This document shows, in pieces, positions 1 through 7,025 of a stretch of 11,147 nt of DNA. The notes beneath the pieces are model-generated. The model had not been told where the DNA came from and ran no database searches. It saw nothing but the letters and a program-made list of their open reading frames with translations. Positions within the stretch are counted from its first letter, which is position 1. Each line of letters opens with the position of its first letter. The stretch comes from UBA4644 sp034933145 (GTDB lineage: Bacteria > Bacillota > Clostridia > Oscillospirales > Butyricicoccaceae): the NCBI GenBank assembly GCA_034933145.1, contig JAYFOA010000052.1, positions 1-11,147 on the forward strand. Direction: 5' to 3'. Position numbers and translations under genes: made by a program.

Positions 1-2
1 TT

Positions 3-203
3 GCTGGTGCTCTGGGCAATGTGGCACAGCTGGGACACGCTCTGGAACGGACTCAGGACGATGTTCCCGTGAAGGACGCCACAACTCTGAATCCGTATAC
101 AGACCGAAAAATGATCACCAAAGAACGCGAAAAGAGAATCGCCCTCGGTCATAAAGCAGATGACCATGAAGATGAGCCAAATTGGCAGCAGACCTTGGGA
201 TAA
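3..203 (+). CDS. C-terminal tail of a probable mobilization/relaxase protein (partial)
   Basis: The reading frame is open from the left edge (base 3) to a TAA after 'WQQTLG', so about 66 residues of the C terminus of a larger protein are seen. The tail is highly charged and rich in Lys, Arg, Asp and Glu ('TDRKMITKEREKRIALGHK', then 'DDHEDEPN'), with no membrane segment. No catalytic residues are in view. The assignment to a MobA/MobL-type relaxase rests on general resemblance to the charged tails of such proteins in clostridial integrative elements and on position, just upstream of a small TnpW-like gene and a large serine recombinase. A GTG at 21 could be taken as a start, but it has no ribosome binding site and the frame continues upstream of it. 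It could also be another element-encoded protein. Confidence 0.4.
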   Translation, partial: AGALGNVAQLGHALERTQDDVPVKDATTLNPYTDRKMITKEREKRIALGHKADDHEDEPNWQQTLG

Positions 204-236
204 CCAGAGGCATCCAATTCCTGAAAAATTAACCAA

Positions 237-264
237 GGCGCGGGAGTCTCCGTGCTCCCGCGCC
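237..264 (+). other. Perfect GC-rich hairpin between the mobilization gene tail and the TnpW-like gene
   Basis: GGCGCGGGAG (237-246) pairs perfectly with CTCCCGCGCC (255-264) around an 8-base loop. No T tract follows; the next bases are CACCACAAAGAAAGG and lead straight into the ribosome binding site of the next gene. It could be an mRNA-stabilising or attenuating hairpin, or a weak terminator. Its exact role cannot be told from sequence. Confidence 0.6.
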
Positions 265-287
265 CACCACAAAGAAAGGAAAGTACA

Positions 288-488
288 ATGAAAAATAAGC
301 CGACCAATTATCTTCTGCCGGTTCATCTGGGAGAAACAGCGCTGGAAATCGATGGTACGACGTTTCTGGTGGAGAGCCGCTACCTCGGCGAAGACAGCAT
401 TTTCCGTCTCCTGGGACAGCTGATGCTGGACGATCTCGAGCCTGACAATTATGCGCCTGATAACAGTGATAAAAAAGCTGCGGGCTGA
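288..488 (+). CDS. Small TnpW-like transposon protein
   Basis: The ATG at 288 follows an AAAGGAAAG ribosome binding site and gives a 66-residue protein. An upstream in-frame start at 252 falls inside the GC hairpin and has no binding site, so 288 is preferred. The middle has a 'DGTTFLVESRYLG' stretch followed by a helical 'FRLLGQLMLDD', the same general layout as the short TnpW-family proteins of Tn4451-like clostridial elements (a Gly-Thr-Thr-Tyr/Phe strand segment, then a short helix). The tail is acidic. TnpW proteins have no well-defined biochemical role. The position between the mobilization gene tail and the serine recombinase is the usual one for such a gene. The family assignment is by eye and weak; the reading frame itself is well supported. 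Confidence 0.5.
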   Translation: MKNKPTNYLLPVHLGETALEIDGTTFLVESRYLGEDSIFRLLGQLMLDDLEPDNYAPDNSDKKAAG

Positions 489-513
489 AATCATTTCAAT
501 AGCTTTGCGGCAG

Positions 514-542
514 AACCTGTGGTATCGTGTGTTTGACAGGTT
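514..542 (+). repeat. Inverted repeat upstream of the recombinase gene
   Basis: AACCTGT (514-520) and ACAGGTT (536-542) form a perfect 7-base inverted repeat with a 15-base spacer, about 40 bases before the recombinase start. The right arm overlaps a TTGACA-like hexamer (533-538), but no good -10 lies 16-18 bases downstream. It may be an operator or an RNA hairpin. Confidence 0.35.
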
Positions 543-580
543 GCTGCTGCGGGGACGACAGTCCGGGAAAGGAGCGAATT

Positions 581-2247
581 ATGCAAACACAGGCAGCAGC
601 GAATCTCATAAGTCCCATTTATCTAACCGAAAATAAAGTGAATATCGTGAAGGTCGGCGGCTACGGAAGGCTGTCGGTGGAGGATCGCAACGCAGGTGAA
701 AGCGAGAGCATCCAGACGCAGAAGTCCATTATTACGGACTACTGCAAGGAGCACGGCTATGTCCTGGTCGAGCTGTTCCTTGATGACGGCGTCTCCGGCA
801 CCACCTTTGAGCGCCCCGCGTTCAAGCGGATGATTGAGGCCATCGAGCGCGGTGAAATCAACACCGTCGTATGCAAAGACCTTTCGCGTTTCGCCCGCAA
901 CTACTTCGAGGCAGGCGTTTACCTCCATAAATATTTCATTGAAAAAGGGGTACGCTTTATCGCCATCGGCGACCACGTGGACAGCGCCAACGGTAACTAC
1001 GGATTGAATGTTCCCATCCTTAACATCATGAACTACGAGTATGCGCAGAACATTTCGGAAAAAACGCGGGACGCGAAAAAAGCCAGGGCGAAGCACGGAA
1101 TGTTCCTTGGGTCCAAAGCGCCGTATGGGTACATCCGCGATCCGCAGGACCGGCACCATCTGCTTGTGGACGAGGAGGCAGCCGGAATTGTGAGGCGAAT
1201 CTTCGCTATGGCGGAAGATGGCGCCGGGTATAACAAAATCGCCAAAACCATGCAGAATGAGGGTATCCTTAACCCCATCTCCTACTTTATCGAAAAGAAT
1301 CCGGATTATTTCACCAACGGCTACTACCTCCACGAGTCCAAATGGCATGTGACGTCTGTCAAGGCGATTCTGACCAATCCGGTCTATCTGGGCCACACCG
1401 TCAACGGACGCCGCACCAGCAAGACGATGAAGGGCAAAAGTGAAAAGGCCCCGGAGGAAAATTGGATTGTGGCGGAGAACACCCACGAGTCGCTAACCAC
1501 GCCGGCGCAGTGGGAGAACGTCCAAAAGCAAATCGCCGTCCGCTCCCGGCCTGCAAGGATGGTGAACCTCAAATGTTCGCGGGGCTTCTCTACTGCGCCG
1601 ACTGCGGAAGCGCGCTGTCCTACTCCCGCGCGCCTCGAAAAACCGTTCCTGACAGCGGGCAGTACAAATGCTGGTACTATATGCGCTACGGCAAGGAATA
1701 CTGCTCGACCCATTACATCAGCGAAAAGCAGATCAAGGCTGTTGTGCTGGATGCCATCCGGCGCAACGCGCAATACGCTCGTTTGTATCATAACCGCTAT
1801 GAGAAGATGTTGAAGGCGGCGTTGGCGGAGAGCGCGCAGGGCAAGCTGAAGGATCATAAAAAAGAAGCGGAGAAGGCACGCAAGCGCATCGAGACGCTGG
1901 ACGGAATTATCCGCAAGCTGCTGGAGCAGAACGCCGCCGGGGCGATTACAGACGAACGGTTCGCTACACTGGCCGCTGGGTACGAGCAGGAACAGCGGGA
2001 GATGAAAGCGGTGCTGGATGATTATGAAGCCGCCGCACGGGAAGTTGACGAGGCTGTCATCAAGGCAGAGCAGTTCACCTCTCTGATCGAAAAATACACA
2101 GACCTACAGGAACTGGACGCCCACGTCCTGCACACGCTGATCGAGCGGATCGAGGTATCCCAGCGGGAGACGCAGCCGGACGGCAGTAAAACCCAGAAAG
2201 TCACGATTTACTTCAAGTACGTCGGGTATGTGCACATCCCGATGTGA
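581..2247 (+). pseudogene. Large serine recombinase (TnpX type), interrupted by a one-base frameshift
   Basis: This is the element's own integration/excision enzyme, about 555 residues if the frame is restored. The start at 581 follows GGGAAAGGAG. The resolvase catalytic domain spans about residues 25-140 with the nucleophile Ser32 in 'YGRLS' and the arginine-bearing 'SRFARN' at 102-107. The recombinase domain follows ('APYGYIRD' at 180-187, 'ILTNPVYLGHTVNGRRTS' at 263-280). In the other reading frame come the zinc ribbon ('YCADCG', then 'YKCWYYMRYGKEYC'), a coiled-coil stretch rich in Lys and Glu, and a DUF4368-like tail ('LIERIEVS', 'IYFKYVGYV'). The first frame ends its family-like sequence at 'RSRPARM' (about 1561), and the second resumes at once with 'GEPQMFAGLLYC'. 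One G missing from an expected ATGGGTGAA explains this exactly. No classic slippery heptamer is seen at the junction, so an inactivating deletion or a sequencing error is likelier than programmed frameshifting. Confidence 0.88.
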
Positions 2248-2279
2248 GCAGCCAATATCAGAATATAGAAACAACTAAT

Positions 2280-2304
2280 CCGTGGTTTTATTTGCACACC
2301 ACGG
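2280..2304 (+). repeat. Stem-loop near the element's right end
   Basis: CCGTGGT (2280-2286) and ACCACGG (2298-2304) form a perfect 7-base inverted repeat with an 11-base loop. It lies between the recombinase stop and the tRNA 3' fragment, where the right attachment site should be. It could be a recombinase binding site or a weak terminator without a T tract. Confidence 0.45.
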
Positions 2305-2308
2305 TCGT

Positions 2309-2334
2309 GGGTTCGAATCCCTTCAGGTCCACCA
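2309..2334 (+). tRNA. 3' fragment of a tRNA gene, the probable right attachment site
   Basis: The bases read GGG-TTCGAAT-CCC (T-stem and T-loop with the invariant TTCGA), then TTCAGGTCC as the 3' acceptor strand, discriminator A and encoded CCA. There is no 5' acceptor strand (GGACCTG expected), D arm or anticodon arm in the preceding 60 bases. Bases just 5' of GGG (GT) do not pair with TT after CCC, so the native tRNA sequence probably stops at about 2309. The 5' part should lie at the other end of the element, outside the window, where the element may have rebuilt the tRNA. The amino acid specificity cannot be read. Confidence 0.7.
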
Positions 2335-2336
2335 CA

Positions 2337-2379
2337 GTTCAGGAAAATCCGGTTTGGATCGGACTTTCCTGAACTTTTT
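2337..2379 (+). terminator. Rho-independent terminator of the tRNA gene
   Basis: GTTCAGGAAAATCCG (2337-2351) pairs with CGGACTTTCCTGAAC (2360-2374), 15 positions with one mismatch, loop of 8, followed by TTTTT. It starts two bases after the tRNA CCA end, so it belongs to that tRNA transcript. Confidence 0.9.
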
Positions 2380-2467
2380 CATATGGTATGAACTCATATG
2401 CCTGCAAGTCATCAGATTTCACATGTCATTTTGCTAGTATAGGATTTACTTACTAAAACAGAAAAAT

Positions 2468-2493
2468 GGCCCACCTTTTGGTGGGCCGTTTTT
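2468..2493 (+). terminator. Second rho-independent terminator, possibly bidirectional
   Basis: GGCCCACC-TTTT-GGTGGGCC is a perfect 8-base stem with a 4-base loop, followed by GTTTTT. It is preceded by AAAAAT, so it could also stop transcription on the minus strand. It isolates the tRNA region from the permease gene downstream. Confidence 0.85.
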
Positions 2494-2554
2494 GCTATAT
2501 ATTTGGTATGGGGAAATAAGCTCATATATTTTATGGACGTTTTGAAGACTTATG

Positions 2555-2582
2555 TTGTCATTGGCATGGTCGTGGTTATGAT
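2555..2582 (+). promoter_or_regulatory. Candidate promoter for the amino acid permease
   Basis: TTGTCA (2555-2560) and TATGAT (2577-2582) are each one base from consensus, with a 16-base spacer. The rest of the 2380-2692 gap holds the terminator and a small CCGC/GCGG hairpin (2625-2640). I saw no T-box sequence or other riboswitch there. Confidence 0.4.
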
Positions 2583-2692
2583 TCTGAAAACGATGGGCAG
2601 CAGCACTTTTATATGACATTTTAACCGCATTTTTTAGCGGAATATACACATAATAATTCAAAATTCGGCTTGTTTGGCCAATTGGAGGATCT

Positions 2693-4129
2693 ATGAAGAA
2701 GCAAGAAAAAGGGCTGGGCGCATGGCAGCTTACCATGATGGCACTGGGAACGGTCATCGGAGGTTCCTTTTTTCTCGGCTCTTCTGTGGCTGTTCATGCG
2801 GCGGGGCCCTCCATCATCCTCGGATTCATCTTTGGAGGAATACTGGTCTATTTTATTTTGTTTGCATTATCTGAAATGACGGTGGCCAATCCGGATGCAG
2901 GCTCCTTCCGTACCTTTGCCGCACAGGCATATGGTCAGGGCGCTGGTTTCGTAGTCGGATGGGTATATTGGACGGGTATGGTGCTCGCTATGTCCAGCGA
3001 AGCTACTGCCGTTTCGATTCTGATTCGCAATTGGTTTCCTGATATTCCTATCGCAGTGCTGGGCGGCGTCATCATTCTGGCGGTAACATTATTTAATCTG
3101 CTTGGCGCCTCTTCCCTCAGCAAGCTGGAAAGCATGCTGGCGGCGGTCAAACTATTTACCATCGCGGCTTTTATTGTGATGGCTGTCCTGCTGATTATCG
3201 GCCTGTTTCCGGGCAGTCCGGCAATTGGAATGGGAGAGCTGAAAAACGAGCCGTTTTTACCGGGAGGAGTGAAAGGGCTGGCAGGGAGCATGCTTGTTGT
3301 GATGTTCACCTATGCAGGCTTTGAAATTATAGGATTGGCCGCATCTGAGGCGGATCACCCCCAGAATACAGTCCCCAGGGCCATTCGCTATACGGTTTTT
3401 TCTCTGGTGGGGCTCTACCTTATCTATATTTTTCTGCTGCTTCCTTTGATCCCAACGGCACAGATTAACGAAACAACAAGCCCGATCGTTATGGCACTGA
3501 GCCGCAACGGTATTGAGTGGGCTGGCACGGCCATGAATGTGGTACTTATCATTGCCATTTTGTCAACGATGCTGGCGGCCATGTTCGGGTTGGGAAGAAT
3601 GATGCATTCGCTGGCGGATGAAGGCCTCGCTCCTTACTGGCTGAAAGACCGAACCGACGTACCTTATCGGGGAATTCTTGGCTCCGGCGTTGCCATGCTT
3701 CTGGCACTCGGATTAGGCCTTTTATTTCCGAGCGTATATTTATTCCTGATAAGCTCAGGCGGTTTTGCTCTTTTGTTTTCCTATGCTGCCATCATGGCCA
3801 CCCATCTCCGTTTCCGCAGGAAGTACGGCTGCCCGCCCAACGGGAAGTGCCAGATGCGTGGCTTTCCGTTTACTTCTTTGTTTGTACTCTTGTCTCTCGT
3901 AGCCGCAATTGCCAGCATGCCTTTTGTCGCAGGGCAGGGATCGGGGCTCATCGCCGGACTGATCATCGTCTCATTTTACACAATAGCCTATCGGGCAATG
4001 CACCTTACACGCGGGAGAAAGCAGCCGACGCGTCAACGGCAATATAAAAAGAATGTATTGACTGTTGAAATGTCAGAGGATTTGACAGAGATTCAAAACA
4101 AGCTTGGGACGAGAAAAAATCATAAATAG
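2693..4129 (+). CDS. APC-superfamily amino acid permease
   Basis: A 478-residue polytopic membrane protein, the usual length for amino acid permeases. The ATG at 2693 follows TTGGAGG by a good distance. The N terminus has the APC hallmark after a short charged lead ('LGAWQLTMMALGTVIGGSFFLGSS', residues 8-31), where the Gly-rich part of the first helix forms the substrate backbone contacts. About twelve hydrophobic segments follow. The conserved first half 'FALSEMTVANPDAGSF' and the middle 'MFTYAGFEIIGLAASEADHP' with 'VPRAIRYTVF' are typical of the AAT group of basic or neutral amino acid:proton symporters. 'GLGRMMHSLADEGLAP' is the loop motif after helix 8. The C-terminal 40 residues are hydrophilic and cytoplasmic. 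The substrate cannot be chosen from sequence. It is single, with its own candidate promoter, and converges on the hxlR-like gene; no terminator is visible in the 40 bases between them. Confidence 0.9.
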   Translation: MKKQEKGLGAWQLTMMALGTVIGGSFFLGSSVAVHAAGPSIILGFIFGGILVYFILFALSEMTVANPDAGSFRTFAAQAYGQGAGFVVGWVYWTGMVLAMSSEATAVSILIRNWFPDIPIAVLGGVIILAVTLFNLLGASSLSKLESMLAAVKLFTIAAFIVMAVLLIIGLFPGSPAIGMGELKNEPFLPGGVKGLAGSMLVVMFTYAGFEIIGLAASEADHPQNTVPRAIRYTVFSLVGLYLIYIFLLLPLIPTAQINETTSPIVMALSRNGIEWAGTAMNVVLIIAILSTMLAAMFGLGRMMHSLADEGLAPYWLKDRTDVPYRGILGSGVAMLLALGLGLLFPSVYLFLISSGGFALLFSYAAIMATHLRFRRKYGCPPNGKCQMRGFPFTSLFVLLSLVAAIASMPFVAGQGSGLIAGLIIVSFYTIAYRAMHLTRGRKQPTRQRQYKKNVLTVEMSEDLTEIQNKLGTRKNHK

Positions 4130-4172
4130 GGGAAAGCCGGTCTGCAGTACCAAGAAGCGATATCTGTCTATT

Positions 4173-4556
4173 TCAAGTATTCCCGTTGTAATCGCACTTC
4201 TTGCATTGCGCTAGTTCAAGCTTGCTTTCTTCCCGATGATAGGCCCCGGACCAACGGCAGATACTTTGTAGAATCGGCACAGCGGAACAGCCTTTTTCGG
4301 TCAGCGAATACTCAACACGCGGAGGAATCTCTTCATATTGACGACGTTGCACGATGCCATTTTCCATCAACTCCCGTAGGGCAGACGCCAGAACTGGATC
4401 GGCAATGTCTGTCATTTCATACCGAAGGGCACTATAGCGAAGCGTTTGTTTTTCCGCTAATACGCATATGATGCGGGACTTCCACTTGCCTCCGAAAACC
4501 GTAAGACCATATTCCAGCGGGCAACGAATGTCTTTTTCAAGTTTGGGCTGATACAT
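4173..4556 (-). CDS. HxlR-family winged-helix regulator, cysteine-rich
   Basis: A 127-residue protein of normal length for HxlR regulators. It has the family pattern 'CPLEYGLTVFGGKWKSRIICVL' (residues 12-33), a recognition region 'DPVLASALRELMENGIVQR' (53-71) and the wing 'EIPPRVEYSLTEKG' (76-89). CCTCCT on the plus strand (4565-4570) gives AGGAGG eight bases before the start. It has six cysteines: C12, C31, C90, C100 and a C-terminal CKKC (C118, C121). C12 is in the position of the redox-sensing cysteine of YodB/HypR-type HxlR proteins, so sensing of electrophiles or oxidants is a reasonable inference. It is transcribed divergently from the flavin split-barrel gene and probably controls both promoters. 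Confidence 0.9.
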   Translation of the reverse strand: MYQPKLEKDIRCPLEYGLTVFGGKWKSRIICVLAEKQTLRYSALRYEMTDIADPVLASALRELMENGIVQRRQYEEIPPRVEYSLTEKGCSAVPILQSICRWSGAYHREESKLELAQCKKCDYNGNT

Positions 4557-4588
4557 ATACAGTGCCTCCTCTTTTGACCTCTCGTTCT

Positions 4589-4640
4589 ATTATAAGAAAT
4601 AACCTCACAATTATAAGTAACTTACTAATTTATAAGTAGC
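4589..4640. promoter_or_regulatory. Operator-like repeats in the divergent hxlR/PPOX control region
   Basis: TTATAAG occurs three times in the same orientation, starting at 4590, 4611 and 4630, that is 21 and 19 bases apart, about two helical turns. The last two copies extend to TTATAAGTA. TACT (4623-4626) and AGTA (4635-4638) form an inverted repeat and AGTAA-C-TTACT (4616-4626) another. The first copy overlaps a TATAAT -10 for the minus-strand regulator gene (4589-4594). The plus-strand gene has TATACT at 4683-4688 with only a poor -35. This suits autorepression of the regulator plus control of its neighbour. Confidence 0.5.
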
Positions 4641-4736
4641 TAATAAATTGATTTACCACTTCCGTTTCATGGGAAAAGAAAATATACTTATGACAAGCTT
4701 AAAAGACAAACTCAGAAGAACAAAGGAGTATTTGAT

Positions 4737-5123
4737 ATGAATGAAAAAGTAGTTGCGCTTCTGGAAAATCAACTATGGACGCTTGGTACTTATGATGCTG
4801 AGCCAAACGTCGTGCCGGTGGCATTTAAGGATGTGACTGCAGAGGGGAAGCTCGTGGTAGGTGATGTATTTCTGGACACCACGCTGAAGAACATTCAGGC
4901 GAATGGCAAGATAGCTGTCTCTGTGTATGACCCCGCAACAATGGAGGGTTATCAGATTAAGGGCAGTGCAGAATACATTTCAAATGGTGCAGTGGTTGAT
5001 ACATTTAAAAAGGTGGTATCCGATATGTTCAAGGGTACGGCTACCGCAAAAGGCGCGCTGATTATAACGCCGGAAAGGGTTATTGTCACTACTCCGGGGA
5101 CAGACAACAAAAAAGAGCTGTAA
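4737..5123 (+). CDS. Pyridoxamine 5'-phosphate oxidase-like flavin split-barrel protein
   Basis: A 128-residue protein, close to the minimal length of single-domain FMN-binding split-barrel proteins. AAAGGAG lies eight bases before the ATG. The N-terminal helix 'EKVVALLENQLWTLGTYD' is followed by 'PNVVPVAF' (residues 24-31), the strand 'KLVVGDVFLDTTLKNIQANGK' region (38-58, flavin phosphate contact side) and 'YQIKGSAEYIS' (72-82), in the order expected for the family. These proteins bind FMN, F420 or haem, and many act as reductases of quinones, azo or nitro compounds. The exact reaction here is unknown. It is divergent from the cysteine-rich HxlR regulator; that pairing often marks an inducible electrophile or redox stress response. 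The protein is probably cytosolic. Confidence 0.8.
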   Translation: MNEKVVALLENQLWTLGTYDAEPNVVPVAFKDVTAEGKLVVGDVFLDTTLKNIQANGKIAVSVYDPATMEGYQIKGSAEYISNGAVVDTFKKVVSDMFKGTATAKGALIITPERVIVTTPGTDNKKEL

Positions 5124-5135
5124 TCAGGGAAAGGA

Positions 5136-5165
5136 ATGCCAGCCCAGTAAATCCTGGGTTGGCAT
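5136..5165 (+). terminator. Hairpin after the flavin split-barrel gene, terminator-like
   Basis: ATGCCAGCCCAG (5136-5147) pairs with CTGGGTTGGCAT (5154-5165) with a single G-T pair and a 6-base loop, twelve bases after the stop codon. The following bases (CTCCGCTTTC) are not a good T tract, so termination may be partial. Confidence 0.5.
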
Positions 5166-5342
5166 CTCCGCTTTCTGGACATAAGCATATTTCAGTTAAC
5201 TTGACTGTACATGTAATTGTGAAAGAGGACGTGTAATACAGGAAACAAAATCTCATTTTACATGGTCGTCAGTATTGGCAAAAATATATTTATATATAAA
5301 AACGAGCCTTTATTGTCACACGCCTGACCGCGTTTAGCATAG

Positions 5343-5386
5343 CCTCTTGAGTACCTCTTGACTCATCCCATATATGGTATTATAAT
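5343..5386 (+). promoter_or_regulatory. Strong promoter with tandem repeats at the -35
   Basis: TTGACT (5358-5363) and TATAAT (5381-5386) with a 17-base spacer make an almost ideal housekeeping promoter 29 bases before the regulator's start. CCTCTTGA occurs twice, at 5343-5350 and 5354-5361, 11 bases apart, the second overlapping the -35. This is a candidate operator for the regulator encoded just downstream. Confidence 0.75.
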
Positions 5387-5414
5387 CAATATTGGAATTG
5401 AATGAGGCGAGAGT

Positions 5415-5924
5415 ATGAAAGATATAACAGATGTAATGCTTAATCCCGTACGCATGAGAATTATTCAGACGATTGCTGCAAGGCAAAATATGACTACGAC
5501 TGAAATTTGCGAAAGCATCGGTGATGTCCCGCGCACCACGCTGTACCGGCATATTAAAATTTTGCTGGAGCATAACATCCTGTCGGTTGTCTCGGAACAA
5601 AAGATCAGAGGAAGCCTGGAGAGAACACTGTCTTTAAATGTCACAGAAATCGCGAAACACAACACCCTTGAAAACGCAACGAAAACTGCGTTTGCTTTTC
5701 TTATGAACAAATATATGACGTTTCAAAATTACTTTAATAGTCAAAAATCCGATCCCGCAAAGGATAAGATATTTTTAAATAATAAGATACTGATGGCGAC
5801 TGATGAGGAGTTTGATCAGTTTCTATCAGAGCTGAGAGATCTGTTTATTAAGTACAATTTCGAGTATTCTGAAGGAAGAAGAGCCAGAGACATTTCAATC
5901 GTATCTGCCCCGGGGGAGAAGTGA
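5415..5924 (+). CDS. ArsR-like winged-helix transcriptional regulator
   Basis: A 169-residue protein with an N-terminal winged helix (about residues 4-75). The segment 'LNPVRMRIIQTIAARQNMTTTEICESI' followed by 'RTTLYRHIKILLEHNILSVV' gives the typical ArsR-type order with the recognition helix 'TTLYRHIKILLE'. The wing is around 'RGSLERTLSLN'. The C-terminal part (about 85-165) is helical and charged, as in ArsR relatives with an extra dimerisation or ligand domain; no metal-binding cysteines are present, so it is not a metal sensor of the classic kind. GAGG lies eight bases before the ATG. It is followed after four bases by the hydrolase gene, whose binding site GGGGGAGAAG overlaps the end of this gene, so the two are translationally coupled. 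It probably regulates its own operon. Confidence 0.8.
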   Translation: MKDITDVMLNPVRMRIIQTIAARQNMTTTEICESIGDVPRTTLYRHIKILLEHNILSVVSEQKIRGSLERTLSLNVTEIAKHNTLENATKTAFAFLMNKYMTFQNYFNSQKSDPAKDKIFLNNKILMATDEEFDQFLSELRDLFIKYNFEYSEGRRARDISIVSAPGEK

Positions 5925-5928
5925 ATCT

Positions 5929-6942
5929 ATGAAGCTGAAAGATGCGCCAGAGACTAAATCAAAGCATAGAAGAGGTAAGAAAGTAATGATGGTATTGGGG
6001 ATTATCCTCGCTGTGATTGTTGTGATTATGCTAGTCGGTACCCTTCTGCATGCAACCTATTTTGAGAGTAAAAAAGATGGGATAACGCCATACGGAGAGA
6101 TGGTTGCGGTTTATGACGGCCAAATGCACGTTTATAAAATGGGAAACGCCAAAGAAGTGATCGTCTTGCTTCCCGGCATGGGTATTGCGCTTCCGTCCGC
6201 AGATTTCGGACCACTTATGCGCAAGCTAAGTGAAAAATATACGGTGGTTTGCGTTGAGTATTTTGGCGTTGGGTTCAGCAGCCAAACACAGAGGGCCAGA
6301 ACTTGTGAAAACTATGCGGAGGAAATCCGCACTGCCTTAAAGAATGCCGGGATAGAAGCTCCTTATGTTTTGATGCCTCACTCTATATCAGGCGTATATA
6401 GTGAATACTATGCCTCAAAATATCCTGATGAGGTGCAGGCCATTATATCTCTTGACGGTACATCAACCGCATACATCGGAGCAGATATGCCTGGTTTCGT
6501 AAAAATGCTGTTGGGCGTAGCAAAGGTGCAGCAGGGTTCCGGGTTTACTTCACTTGTTGCTTCCCTTGCCGCAAATAAGAACCAGCTGCGCTCCTACGGA
6601 TACACAGAAAAGGAAATCAACGATCTAATCATATATGCGGGGTTTTCGATTAATGACAACACACTGGAGCAAATTGCGAACTCTGCGGAATACATTAAAG
6701 ATGCAAATAAACTGACTTACCCGGACAACGTTCCGTATTTTAAGATTATTTCCAGGAAGACGTATGAAACAAAAAACAATCAAATCAAGATTACGCCCCA
6801 AGAATATCAGCATGAGCATCTAGTGCGTGTCGGAGCAGACAATAATTATGAGATTTTGGAAGGAACCCATTTCATATATCTCAACAATGTCAATCGTATT
6901 TCAGAAATCACAGACGATTTTTTATCAAAGGTGAAGCCATAA
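5929..6942 (+). CDS. Membrane-anchored alpha/beta hydrolase
   Basis: A 337-residue protein. A basic N terminus ('KSKHRRGKK') precedes one membrane segment (about residues 19-41), so the enzyme is predicted to be anchored with its catalytic domain outside the cell. The hydrolase fold begins near residue 58 ('MVAVYDGQMHVYKMG'). 'VIVLLPGMGIALPSADFG' holds the oxyanion-side loop after the third strand. The nucleophile elbow is 'PHSISG' with Ser152, where the usual first Gly is Pro150 and the later Gly is shifted by one. His314 in 'EGTHFIYL' is the likely catalytic histidine. The acid residue is not obvious to me. The cap region is about 185-260. The substrate is unknown; esters, lactones or peptides are possible. 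It is the second gene of a two-gene operon with the upstream winged-helix regulator and is closed by a strong hairpin at 6991. Confidence 0.82.
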   Translation: MKLKDAPETKSKHRRGKKVMMVLGIILAVIVVIMLVGTLLHATYFESKKDGITPYGEMVAVYDGQMHVYKMGNAKEVIVLLPGMGIALPSADFGPLMRKLSEKYTVVCVEYFGVGFSSQTQRARTCENYAEEIRTALKNAGIEAPYVLMPHSISGVYSEYYASKYPDEVQAIISLDGTSTAYIGADMPGFVKMLLGVAKVQQGSGFTSLVASLAANKNQLRSYGYTEKEINDLIIYAGFSINDNTLEQIANSAEYIKDANKLTYPDNVPYFKIISRKTYETKNNQIKITPQEYQHEHLVRVGADNNYEILEGTHFIYLNNVNRISEITDDFLSKVKP

Positions 6943-6990
6943 CTACATTGTGCAAAACAAAGAAGGGATTCTCGTTCCCCTAATTTGCCA

Positions 6991-7025
6991 AAGACGCCGC
7001 GAAATGGTTAATTTCGCGGCGTCTT
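6991..7025 (+). terminator. Terminator after the hydrolase gene
   Basis: AAGACGCCGCGAAAT (6991-7005) pairs perfectly over 15 bases with ATTTCGCGGCGTCTT (7011-7025), loop GGTTA. The tail AATTCTTT is only moderately T-rich, but the long GC-rich stem 50 bases after the stop codon makes termination likely. The rest of the gap to 7268 shows a small GGGAA/TTCCC hairpin (7127-7141) and no gene that I can support. Confidence 0.8.

Noticed and set aside
451..636. Plus-strand frame between the TnpW-like gene and the recombinase
   Set aside because: It overlaps both genes in another frame, has no ribosome binding site and its translation is low in meaning.
623..1486. Long minus-strand frame of 287 codons opposite the recombinase
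   Set aside because: It lies entirely opposite the catalytic and recombinase domains of a clearly recognisable gene, and its sequence shows no family pattern or binding site. It is a shadow of a GC-rich coding strand.
1555..1570. Programmed -1 frameshift in the recombinase
   Set aside because: The shift direction would fit, but there is no X-XXY-YYZ slippery heptamer, no obvious stimulating stem, and recombinases of this family are normally made from one frame.
2248..2334. A complete tRNA gene
   Set aside because: Only the T-loop, 3' acceptor strand and CCA are present. The 5' acceptor partner (GGACCTG), D arm and a 7-base anticodon loop cannot be found in the preceding 75 bases.
2380..2692. 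T-box or other riboswitch before the amino acid permease
   Set aside because: The gap has a terminator-like hairpin and a gene for amino acid transport downstream, but the conserved T-box core (AGGGTGG...ACCGCG) is absent and a candidate promoter lies after the terminator.
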